Origin: Prorocentrum cordatum
Taxonomy: Eukaryota > Sar > Dinophyceae > Prorocentrales > Prorocentraceae
DNA: 64,000 nt
Assembly (NCBI GenBank): GCA_963575745.1
Contig: CAUYUJ010011181.1
Location: 93,771 to 157,770, forward strand
Reading direction: 5' to 3'
The notes under the pieces are model-generated. The model ran no database searches, was not told the DNA's origin, and saw only the letters and a list, made by a program, of their open reading frames with translations. Position 1 is the first letter of the stretch. Each line of letters begins with the position of its first letter. Below are positions 22,924 to 32,959 of this stretch, piece by piece. The translations under genes were made by a program, and so were the position numbers.

Positions 22924-23180
22924 TTGCTGTGGTGTACGGAGGCGCTGTGGTTTGCACAAGCATTCTGGCGCACGCAGACACTGGTGTAAACGAGTGCTGT
23001 TGCGCACGCGGCTGCTGCAGTGTACGCAGGAACTGCGGTGTACACAGGCGACGTGGTGCTGTGGTACACGCGACTGCTGTGGTGTACGGAGGCGTTGTGG
23101 TGTACACAGGTGGCGTTGTTGCACGCAGTCGTTGGGCATTGTCGTGTACACATGGGTTGTGGTGCGCACGGGCGGTTGAT
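22924..23180. repeat. R1 GT-rich satellite, right cluster
   Basis: Resumption of the R1 array after LINE-B: units such as GCTGTGGTGTACGGAGGCG and GTGGTGTACACAGGTGGCG. The first 14 bases repeat the 16384-16397 sequence. Confidence 0.85.
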
Positions 23181-23233
23181 TTGCTGGTGGCGCGGGCCCG
23201 CCCTGGCGGGTGCACGCCGCGGCCGCCGTCACC

Positions 23234-23252
23234 GTTACCCCCCGGGGGTAAC
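23234..23252. repeat. GTTACCCCC-C-GGGGGTAAC palindrome
   Basis: Perfect 9-bp arms around one C, lying between R1 and R2, in the same relative place as the palindrome at 15594-15615. Confidence 0.85.
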
Positions 23253-23289
23253 ATGCGTTAATCCCGACGGAAGAAATAATAACAGGAAT

Positions 23290-24310
23290 CGAAACCGTGC
23301 ATGTCCGGTGGCCTTGCCGTCGGATTGTGTCCCTGAGGCCACTGCCTCGCGACGGGGGTAGCTGAGCGCATAGAATTTGCGGATGCGCAAACGCCAGTGC
23401 TGCGGGCTGCCACCAGCCAGCGCACCCCAAAAAGACGAGCCCTGGCAACCATGGAGACGTGAGAGTGTGCAGGGCCGTCCGTCTTGCCGCTGGGCCTTGT
23501 CCTTGAGGCCACTGCCTCGCGACGGGGGTTACTCGTGCAGTATCTATGTATGCAGGAAAGCCGGCATGCCGCCAGCCAGCATCCAAGATGGGAAGAACCG
23601 TGGTCACCGAAGACACGTGAGATCGCAAGACCGCCGACCTTGCTGCCGGGCATTGTGCTCGAGGCAACTGCTTCGCGAAGGTTGTAGCAATCATATGCAT
23701 CTGCACGAAAAGCGGCACTTCGGCCAGCCAGCGTTGAAGAAGAGATGGGGCGTGGTAGCGTGCAGACTCAGTTTGCAGGAGTGCCGGCCTTGCCGCAAGG
23801 CTTTGTTCTGGAAGCAATTGCTTGTCGACGATGGGGGCAAGCGTGCATAAGCTGTGGAAACGCGATCTTCAGCGCTGCCCCCAACCAGCGTCCAAACGAA
23901 TACAGACCGTGGTGGCCGGAGAGGCGTGCGAAAATGCATGACTGCCGGGAAACGAACCGTGGTAACCTTAGAGACGTGAAAATGTGCAGGACCGCCGGCT
24001 TTGTCGCCAGACTGTCCTTGAGGCAAATGCCTCGCGACGGGGGTGCGCTAGGGCTGTGCCAACAGTAGGTGAAGAACTCGAGGTCGTGGAGGTACAAACC
24101 TCGATGTGAACATATCATTGTGAAGGCCTGGAGGTGAAGCCCTCAAGGTGAAGACCTCTAGGCGGTCCTTGACGAAATTAAGGCCTCTCGGTGACGTCCT
24201 GGGGTCGGAGGCCTCGAGGTGAAGACATCGAGGCTAAGATCTCGAACTGCGCAGGACATCCGGTCTTGCCGCCGTGTTGTCCTCGAGGTATGTACCTCGT
24301 AGGCCGGTGT
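23290..24310. repeat. R2 satellite, right cluster (5-6 copies) plus CTCGAGGTG patch
   Basis: Five units of about 150-210 bases with the ACTGCCTCGCGACG anchor at 23344, 23514, 23670 (GCTTCGCG variant), 23820 (variant) and 24030, and a degraded sixth copy at about 24247-24310. Between the fifth and sixth (24065-24246) is a minisatellite of CTCGAGGTGAAGACCT-like 16-18-base units. Positions 24311-24500 are unique. Confidence 0.8.
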
Positions 24311-25886
24311 CGCCCCAGCTTCCTGACTCTTACTGTGATTGTGCAGGTGCTCTTCGGGCGTGCGCCATGCGCACACTCATACCGGCGTCCAATGTGTCTT
24401 GGACAGCAATAGTCCCGGGGGTTGCGGAAAGCCATTGGCATTGGGGCAGTCGTGAGGAGGGAAATCTACCAGCATATCGTGAGACAGCCATGCAGACATT
24501 CGTGATCTTAAGTACCTCTTGGAGCCTCTTGGAGGCCTCCTGAGGGTTCTCTGAGGGTTCTTTGGGGGTTCTGTTGGGGGTCTCCTGAACCATGTCGGAA
24601 GAGCTCTCTGAGGGTTCTGTGAGGGGTCTCTTGGGAACCTGTCGGTCCCTCCCAAGGCACTTACAGAAGCAATCCAGTAATAGCGGGGGCGGCGCGGATT
24701 AGCCTTGCCCCTGCGAAGCTCGAGCGATCGTCTTTGGGAACGCTCCTGGCACACCCTGTGGGCATACTTGGGCGCTCTTGGGACTGTCTTGAATTTCTTC
24801 TGTGGAGGCCCTCTTGGAGGCCTCTTGGCCGTCTTGGGCCATCTTAGGGCCATGCTCGGCCGTCTTGGTGGGCTCCCCGTCCGACTGACGCCGTCGGAAG
24901 CCGTTTGGGGGGCCTCTATTGGCCGACTTGGGGCGCTCTTGGAATGCTCCAGGGCCGTCTTGGAGGCCATCTTGGTCATCTAAAAGACCTCCTGTGCCGT
25001 CTTGGGGGCCTCTTGGGGCCGTCTTGGGGCGCTCTTGGGCCGTTCCGGGGCCATCTTGGAGGCCTCTAGGGCGATCTTTCGGTGATTTTTTTGGGCTCTT
25101 GGGTCGTCTCGGGCCGTCGGAAGGCCGAAAAGGAGCAAATGTCAACAAATCCGTCAAGCACCTTAGGAAAATCAATGTCTGTGGCCTCTTCTGGCCTTCC
25201 TGGAGGCCCTCTTTGGGGCCTCTTGGGCCGTCTTGGGCCAGCTTCGAGCCAACTAAGGCCATCTTGGTGGGTTCCTGGCACGTCTGACGCCGTCGGGAGC
25301 TGTCTTGGGGGCCTTTCTGGGCCGACTTGGGGCCCTCTTGGGGCGCTTCGGGGCCGTCTTGGAGGCCATCTTGGGCGTCTTGGAAGCCATCTTGGGCGTG
25401 TTGGAGGCCTCTTGGGCCGTCTTGGGGCCCTCTTGGGGCCGTCTTGGGGGCCACTTGGGCCATCATGGGGCCCTCCTTGGGGGCCTCTTGGGCGATCTTT
25501 GGGGCCTCTTGGGCCGTCTTGGGCCGTCGGAGTGCAGAGAAGAAGCAAATTCCAAAATTCTTCAAAAACCTAAGGAAAACACTGATTTTGGCCTCTTCGG
25601 GCCCTCCTGGAGGACCTCCTGAAGGCCTCTTGGGCCGTCTTGGGCCAGCTTGAGGCCGTCGTAGACCATCTTCAGGCCATCTTGAGGCCATCTTGGGCCG
25701 TCTTGGGTACATCTTGGGCCGTCTTGGAGGCATCTTGGGGCCATCTTAGCCGTCTTGGAGGCTGTCTTGGGCCGTCTTGGAGACGTCTTGGAGACCATCC
25801 TGGGCCATCTTGGCCGTCTTGGACGCCATCTTGGGCCAACTGGAGGAAACAGAGGCACGACGGATGCGTTTTGAGCGCCTTTCCGG

Positions 25887-26036
25887 GTGGCCGGCGGGAC
25901 GGGCTGGAGCCCCAGGGGGAGTTCTTCTGGAAAAAACCAGAACCAAAAGCCTAGTCTGGCACGCCGGGCCCCCTTTTGATAAATCAAAAGGGGGCGGCGG
26001 ATCGAAGACGCCTACGGCGAATCACCGCCGCCCCCT
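25887..26036. repeat. Hairpin module, copy 1
   Basis: Starts CGGGTGGCCGGCGGGACGGG and contains two fold-backs: TTCTGG-AAAAAA-CCAGAA (25925-25942) and a 13-bp stem with an AA loop (25968-25995; arms CCCCCTTTTGAT/ATCAAAAGGGGG plus one closing G-C), followed by GGCGGATC. Confidence 0.75.
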
Positions 26037-26901
26037 GCCTTTTTGGAAACGCCGATGTGGCCGAAAGTTGGACTAGAGCTTGGCCAAGCTATCGGACCAT
26101 GAGTTCCCCGAGTCGGTTTGGAAAGCTTTCGGGGAACACATGGGAGAGAATGATTATGAACAGGAAGAGGAAGAGGAAGAAATAGAGTAGGAGGATGAGG
26201 GTTGTTAGGAGTCTCTTGGGGCACCCTTGGGGTCTGTTGGGGGCTTCTTGGGGGCCTCTTCGAGGCCTCTTGGAGGCATCTTGGGGGCCTCCTTGGGCCT
26301 CTTGGGGGCCTTTGGGGGCTTCCTGGGGGTCTCTTTGGCCGTCTTAGGGCGTTCCTGGTCCGTCTGACGCCGTCTGGAGCCGTCTTGGGGGCCTCTCTGG
26401 GCCGTCTTGGGGCCCTCTTGGGGCGCTTCAGGGCCGTCTTGGAGGCCATGTTGGGCGTCTTGGAGGCCTCTTGGGCCGTCTTGGGGCGCTCTTGGGGCCG
26501 TCTTGGGGGGCCCTTGGGCCGTCATAGGGCCTTCTTGGAGGCCTCTTGGGCGATCTTGGGGGCCTCTTGGGCCGTCGGAAGGCCGAAAAGAAGAAAACGC
26601 AAAAAACCTTCAAAAACCTAAGGAAAACCAATGATTTTGGCCTCTTCGGGCTCTCCTGGAGAACGTCTTGGAGGCCTCTTGGGCCATCTTGGAGGCATCT
26701 TGGGGCCATCTTGGCCGTCTTGGAGGGCATCTTGGGCCGTCTTGGAGGCATCTTGGAGCCATCTTACCCGTCTTGGAGGCCATCTTGGCCGTCTTGGAGG
26801 CATCTTGGAGGCCATCTTGGGCCATCTTGGCCGTCTTGGAGGCCATCTTGGGCCAAGTCGGGGCAACAAAGGCATTGACAGATGGATTTTGGGGAAATTG
26901 C

Positions 26902-27048
26902 GGGTGGCCGGCGGGACGGGCCGAAGCCCACTGGGGAGTTCTTTTAGAAAAAGAACCAAAACCAAAACCTGAATCATCCAGCACGCCGTGCACCCCTGCA
27001 AGCAGGGGGCGGCGGATCCAATAGCCTTCGGCCCATCCCGCCACCGTG
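26902..27048. repeat. Hairpin module, copy 2
   Basis: Second copy, with the same start. Its fold-backs have different bases at the same places: GTTCTTTT-AGA-AAAAGAAC (26939-26957) and CCCCTGC-AA-GCAGGGG (26993-27008), again followed by GGCGGATC. Confidence 0.75.
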
Positions 27049-27828
27049 CTTGGGTTGTGGGTATGAAGCCTATTAGATGTTCGTTGAGATCTCGTGGGAG
27101 GAGGCCTCTCGGGGGCCTTTGGAGGCAGTTTTGAAGCCTGTTGGGGGCCGTTTTGGAGCCTCTTGGGGTCTTTTCGTGGCCTCCTGGGGGCCTCTTGGGC
27201 CCTCTTTGGCGCCTCTCTTGCCGCCCTCTTGGGCCGTTTTGGGTCACTCCTGGAGGCAGGCCTCTTGTGCCTTCAGTCTTGGAGCGGTCTTGGTGGCCTC
27301 CTCGGCCGCCTTGGAGCGTCAGGAAGCCGAGGGGCTTTCTCGGGCGGCTCGGGGCTCTCCTGGGCGGCTTCTTCGAGGCCTCTTTGGGCGCCTTGGCGGC
27401 CTCTCGGGCCGACTTGGGGCCATCGTGGGCAGCTCGGGGCCACTTTGGGCCGTCTTGAGGGCCTACAGCCGGGGCCCTGCAGAAGGAGCCCTTTTCGTTG
27501 GGGAGGGGCTCTGTGTTCCTCGATTGTTCTACAGTTTGCCTTCTGTTTTCCTGAGGTTTCCCATGGGAAATCGAGGTTGAGCTTATGGAAAATACGGGCC
27601 TCGTTCCTCATTTAGGGTTCCTTAGGTCAACGCCCCGACTGTACTGGCGCCTTCTTGGCCCGTCCGGAGGCCCCCTTCGGCCGGAACAGGCCATGCGTCC
27701 GGATGCCAGGAGCCCCGGGGGGTGCACGCGCCGAGCCCTCGGGGATCTCGGCGGTTCGGCTCCGGGCCGCCAAGGCAGTCCCGATCGGGCTCAGGGCTGA
27801 GGCGCCGGGGACTGGGCAGAGGACCCGA

Positions 27829-28067
27829 GGGCACGCCCACTCCGTCTGGACGCCCGAAATGGGTACGAAAAGAGTGGGTACGATGCCCAACAGCAGTTCC
27901 TGTTCATTCTGAACAGGACTCGCTGTCCGCGCCGTCGCGGCCTGTGCCCACTCGAGACAGGAGGCCGCCCGCCCAACAGCGGCCGCTGTTGGTTTGGGAC
28001 AACATTTGCTGTTGGGCATTGTACCCATTTTTTCGGCACCCATTTCGGGCGTCCAAACTCCGTGCCC
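27829..28067. mobile_element. Nested fold-back element
   Basis: Outer arms 27829-27897 and 28008-28067 are imperfect inverted repeats (shared blocks GGACGCCCGAAATGGGT, GGGTAC and ATGCCCAACAGC). Inside lie a perfect 8-bp hairpin (CCTGTTCA-TTC-TGAACAGG, 27899-27917) and a perfect 20-base palindrome (27973-27992, centred on GCGGCCGC). No ORF or transposase. The form is that of a MITE or structured non-coding RNA; which one cannot be told here. Confidence 0.7.
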
Positions 28068-28079
28068 AGCCGCACGGTG

Positions 28080-28800
28080 GCGGATTCCCGGCAGGTCTTG
28101 GAGTGATGTTGGCCTCTCGGGTGCCTGCCTGGGGCCGCTCCGTGGCCACTTGGAACTGTCTCGGGGGGGTCTGTGGCTCCCTGGAAGGCAGGTTGGGAGG
28201 ACATCGTGAGGCATGATGGGCCACGTTGCGCCATCTCGGGGGGCATCTCGAGCTAGCTGAAGCCACCCTGGAGCCATAAAATGGCCAATCACCTCGGAAG
28301 GATGCCTCCCCGAGATGAGAAGCCACCGTTTGTCAACAACCCAACGTTTGTTTGCTGTTTTCTTCTGTGAGCGAACGGAGCGGGGCTGATCAGCTCTGCC
28401 CCTCGTGCGCCCAGCGCGCCACCTGCTCGGTGTCCTCTTGGGACGCTCTTGAGGCCCTCTTTTGGTAGCTCTCGGGGCCCTCTGGGAGCCTTGCGGTTCC
28501 TCTTGGGCGATCTTGAGGCTTTAGAAGCCGCTGAAAGCAACGCGGCGGGACGGCACAAGCCATGAGTTATTCTCAGGGCTTGGAAAGGGTTTTGGCCTCT
28601 TGGCGGCATCCTTGGGATGCTCCATGGCCACTTGGAGCCTTCTTGGAGACGCTTGGAGGCACCTTGGAGGCTGTCTTGAGAGCCATTCGGAGCTCTCTTT
28701 TGCCATTTTGGAGGTCATCCTAGGCTGCCTGGATCCATCTTGGAACCATCTTGGGCCGTCTACAGATTCCTCCGACGCCTCGCTCCCCCCCACTTTAGAC
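28080..28800. repeat. CTTGG minisatellite, tail block
   Basis: Sparser CTTGGAGCC/CATCTTGGAACC units, with a unique island (about 28300-28430) in the middle. Same family as 24500-27470. Confidence 0.7.
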
Positions 28801-28949
28801 CCAGGGGCGGGGGTAGAGGGGAGGGGTCAAGACACCTCTCCCAGGCGCAAACTGTTCGGCTCGCTCCCGCCCGCTTGCCCAAGTCAGAAGCGGCACCAGA
28901 GTCTCTGCACATTCGGCCGTCGCCTTTGGATGGGCAGCTACCGGGAAAC

Positions 28950-29180
28950 AGTACAGACCACGTGTGCGCGACGCTGGGCGAGGTGCGCCACGCGTGCCAG
29001 GCGCGCCACGCGCACCGTGCGCGCCAGGCGCTCCCGTGCCCGAGCGTGCCCGGCACGCCTGGTGCGCCAGGTGCCCCACGCGCTCCGCCTGCGCCAGTTA
29101 CGCCGCGTTCGCCCGCCGCGCCGGGTGCGCCATGCTCGGGGCACGCGCACAGAGTGCCGGGTGCGCCCGCGCACACAGGG
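28950..29180. repeat. GCGCCAGGCG 9-base minisatellite
   Basis: Degenerate 9-base units (GTGCGCCAG / GCGCCACGC). In two frames this gives Gly-x-y or Pro-rich triplets that imitate collagen. I credit the repeat, not a protein. Confidence 0.6.
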
Positions 29181-30089
29181 GAGCACGTCGCCCCCCCAGT
29201 ATCCTCGTCGAGAGCCAATGCACGATCGCGGCGGGGTGGCCACTGTGGTGTTTGGTAGGCCTGCGGGCAGCAGGCAGCATCTGCCGTCCCTGTCAAATGA
29301 TCACGGCGTGCCCGCGCATGGTCCAGACGTAGCCGCGGAGTGTGGTGTGCAGTGTTCTTTGACAGGGATGGTGACCCTGCGCGCAGCAGGCAGTGTGCTG
29401 CCCCCCCCCGCTCCCCTCGAGCCTTACCTGATATGTTGTGCCGCAGAGTGCGCTGCGATTTGTTTTTGTTATGGTTGCTGGGGGGGTGGTTCTCATGGGC
29501 CAAACCTCGATCGCGAAGCGAAGCACGCCGACGGGCACGTGCCCGGCAACATCCGCACAGCAGCGTGCCCAGGGCGCCTTCCCGTTCCGGTGGCCGAGCG
29601 CTCGCAGCACTTCTCGGAGCGCGGCGTGGGCTGGCTGGCCGAAGCCCCATCATTTCACAGCGTTTTGTTCGGTCTCATGTGTGAGTGCATGCGCGTGCTC
29701 TGCGCATGCATCTACATGTGTGCGCATTTTAGGTTTTCCGTCTTTCTTTTGGTGTGTGTGTGTGTGTCTTCGCATGTTGTGCGTGGCTCCTCCGACAGGC
29801 GTGCATGCCTTTCCCATCCCCCGCCCCGTGGAGTCCTGCCGTACCCCTCCCTGCCTTGTGCCCCTGCTGCCCCTCTCCGCCCCCCGATTCCCGCTCCCCT
29901 GATTGCCTCTTGCTGCCGCTCCTCAGCCTGCCTCGGTTCGCTGCGAACCGATCCCTCCCTCCCCTCTCTCTCCCCTTATCTCTCCCTTTCCCTTCTGCCA
30001 TGCTGCCCCTCCTCCTCGTCCTCCCAGGGCTCCGCGGTGTCAGACTTGGGCTGCACGCCCGCCGCACCTCGCGGGGATCCGCTCTCCTT
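29181..30089. other. No gene recognised
   Basis: Unique sequence turning C/T-rich after 29800, with a (GT)n patch at 29750-29768. A long plus-strand frame passes through (28600-30567) but is made of repeat-driven segments and carries no recognisable domain. Confidence 0.45.
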
Positions 30090-30450
30090 CTTCCTCATCC
30101 TCCTCATCATTCCTCGACGACTTCTCCTTCTCCTAGTCCTCCTCCTCCTCCTCCTCCTCCTCCTCCTCCCTCGCCTCCTCCTCCTCCCTCGCCTCCTCCT
30201 CAGTCTTTACGTTCGTTTTTTCTTCTTCTTCCTTTCAGCGAACCCTTTCAGTGAGGGCTCTGCGGCGCGCCGCCGCTGGGCGCGCCGTAGCCCGTCTTCT
30301 TCTTCTTCTTCTTCTTCTTCCTCCTCCTCCTCCTCCTCCCACGCTTCTTTCTCTTCAGCCTCCTCTTCTCCTCCTCAGCCTAATGTTTCCGCCTCCTTCT
30401 CCTCCTCCTCTTCCTCCTCCTCCTTCCTCCTTTCTTTCGTGCTTCCGCCT
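30090..30450. repeat. (CCT/TTC)n pyrimidine microsatellites
   Basis: CTCCTC tracts at 30125-30200 and TTC/TCC tracts at 30297-30345 and 30390-30440. One of the few places in the window where the pyrimidine version is on the plus strand. Confidence 0.9.
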
Positions 30451-30589
30451 CGCGTGTCGCCCTCACTCGCTCCGTCGTGCCCCACCTCTCCCTCCCCTCC
30501 CGCTTCCGGCCGCGCCCCAGGCGTCGGCGAGCAAGAAGGACATGGTGTGGGCAGTATGTGTATATGAGTCTGTTTATGAAGAAATGGGC

Positions 30590-31735
30590 ATAGGATGGAT
30601 GATGATGATGATGCTGCTGCTGATGATGATGAGCATGAGGATGAGGATGGGGATGAGGATCTGAGTGATGTGATGGTGATGGTGATGCTGATGCTGATGG
30701 TGATGGTGATGATGATGGTGGTGGTTGTGATGATACATGATGATGAGGATGAGGATCAAGCTGTCCACGAGGACGAGGACGAGGATGATGATGATGCTAC
30801 TGCTGCAGGTTATGATCATGCTTATGATGATAATGATGGAGATGATGATGCTGCTGCTGATGATGAGGATGATGGTGAGGGTGATGGTATGGTGATGATG
30901 ACGACGATTATGATAATGCTGATGGTGATGGTGATGCCGATGAAGATGACGATGCTGATGCTGATGCTGATGCTGATGCTGATGCTGATGCTGATGCTGA
31001 TGCTTGTAATGATGATGTTGATGCTGATGCTGATGATGATGCTACTGTTAACTTCGACCATGCTGGTTGATGATGATGATGCTGCTGCTAATGATGATGA
31101 TTATGATGTGCTGATGCTGATTATGATGATGCTACTGCTGCTGATGATGATGATGACTGATAGTGCCGATGCTGATACTGATACTGATGATTCTGTTGCT
31201 GATGATGATGGTGATTGTTGATGATGGTCATTTGTGGTGACGGTGATTAAGTTTGATGATGATGGTTGATTATGGTGATGTTGAGGATTATGATGCGTGC
31301 ATTGATGATGACGATGCTGATTGATGATTGTGCTGATGATGATGATCATGATGACGATGCTGATGATGATCATGACGACGATGCTATAAGGCTGTTGCTG
31401 ACTACGATTAGGGTGATGTGGACGGTGACGATGATGATGCTGATGATGCTGATGCTGATACTGCTGATGGTGGTGCTGATGATGCTGATGATGCCGGCGA
31501 TGGTGATGGCGATGATTATGATGTTGCTGCTGATGGTGATGATTATTGATGGGCATGATGATGGTGATTATGATGATGAGGCTGATGATGATGATCGTGA
31601 TGATGATGCTGATGCTGGTGATGATGCTGGTGATGATGGCGATTCTGATGGTGTTTGATGCTGGCGATTGTGATGACTGATCGTGATGGTGATGGTGATG
31701 GTGATGGTGATGGTGATGATGAGGATGATGATGAC

Positions 31736-31779
<44 letters not shown>

Positions 31780-31795
31780 CAAACATGGTGATGAT
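30590..31795. repeat. Long (GAT/GCT)n microsatellite
   Basis: About 1.2 kb of GAT/ATG/GCT/GGT units with an internal GATGCT hexamer run at 30950-31005, a GGTGAT run at 31683-31725 and a pure GAT end at 31728-31780. Confidence 0.95.
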
Positions 31796-32424
31796 CCTGC
31801 GGCCGTTGTTGGCCGACCCATGACCGCTTTAGTCGCCCAGGCTTGCCCTTGGTCAGCGGCTGCGGCGCAGTGTCGCGTTTGCCGGGCGCCGCAGTGCCCA
31901 CCTCCAGTTTCCGCATCTATAGTTGGCGCGTGCGCGCACCCAACATTCGTTTCCTCGTTTCTTATTCCCTGTCCTCTTTCGCCTTCTTCAAACCTCTCTC
32001 CCTCCCTCTTTTGGTCTCTCCGCTGTGGCATGTCAGGAATCTGGGGAATGTTCCGACCCTGTGCTTTGTTCTGTACAGTATTGCGTCTCCTTGATTGGTG
32101 TTGTGCAGTGCCCGTTCATACGAATGGTCGTTCGGATCATTGGGAAATGTCTTCACAACGCTTTAACGTATCCATTTTCTGTCCTCCCTCTCCTCTTCCT
32201 CTCTTCCTCTACCCCCTTCCCTCCACTATCCCATGCTGTTGTATCGATTGTGCGGCAGGGTCCGCTTAGGCCTTGCGGCGAGGGATACGACACAGTGTTT
32301 GCAACAGTGGCTGGGGCTGTTTCAGGTTCTTGCTTTCACCGCACTGCCGTCGATTTCGCTTGGGTTGTGCGTCTGGGGTAGCCCTCTTGAGGGGCAGCGG
32401 ATATCTCCTTCTCTTCGGAAAATG
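31796..32424. other. No gene recognised
   Basis: Unique, partly C/T-rich sequence between two trinucleotide arrays. Open frames of 100-200 codons exist but show no motif. Confidence 0.45.
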
Positions 32425-32900
32425 TCATCATCATCACCACCACCATCTTCATAATCATCACCATCAGCAGCATCACCATCATCACCATCATCAGCATCAT
32501 CAGCATCATCATTACCAGTATTACCATTCGCATTATCATTTCCTTTACCAGTATGGTTACCAGTATCATGCTTTTTGGCATTTCCAGTATCATTATTAAA
32601 ATAAGTGTTATCGTCATTGCCATTCTCAGTACTATCAGTACCCATTCGCATTATCATTTCCATTACTATTATCATTATCTCTATCATGAGATTTTGTCAT
32701 CATTGCCATTGACACGATACTTATCATTATCGTTGTCGTTTTTATCTAATTATCATTTTCAGTACCATAGTCAGTAGTTTTGTTGTTGGCAGGATCATTC
32801 TCAATATCGCCACCATCACCATTGTCCCATCACCATCATCATCAACTCATCATACTCATCATCATCGCCCGCATCTTCATCTCAATCAGAGCCATCATCA
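32425..32900. repeat. (ATC)n and TATCATT-type microsatellites
   Basis: ATC/CACC units at 32425-32520 and 32805-32880, with an A/T-rich TTATCATT-type patch between (32520-32770). Orientation is opposite to most GAT tracts of the window. Confidence 0.85.
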
Positions 32901-32959
32901 CAAGCGTAATCGAGCACCCACACACACATACATTCACTCCAGCACTCATACACTTGAAC

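Larger units (their letters stand above)
24500..27470. repeat. CTTGG minisatellite, main block, with higher-order repeat
   Basis: Almost continuous 9-12-base units of the type GGCCGTCTTGGAGGC / CATCTTGGGCC. Long frames on both strands (W-A-V-L-E-A-S-W on plus; R-P-K-x-A-P-R-x-P-Q-D-G on minus) are artefacts of the unit. Non-repetitive anchors reveal a higher-order structure: a GTCTGACGCCGTCGG anchor at about 24887, 25278 and 26353, a CTTCAAAAACCTAAGGAAAA-like anchor at about 25160, 25559 and 26608, and a 150-base module at 25887-26036 and 26902-27048. The last two copies are about 1,015-1,075 bases apart. A short gene-free island (26037-26200) ends in an AG-rich stretch. Confidence 0.85.

Noticed and set aside
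24699-25733. 344-codon minus-strand frame rich in P-K-x-x-P-R-x-P-Q-D-G-P
   Set aside because: Direct product of the CTTGG minisatellite; equivalent frames exist wherever the repeat occurs.
28760-29653. Collagen-like Gly-x-y stretch on the minus strand
   Set aside because: It covers only some 20 triplets, coincides with a 9-base repeat, and is not preceded by a signal peptide.
28600-30567. 655-codon plus-strand frame
   Set aside because: Passes through a minisatellite, a GC-rich 9-base repeat and pyrimidine microsatellites; no domain.
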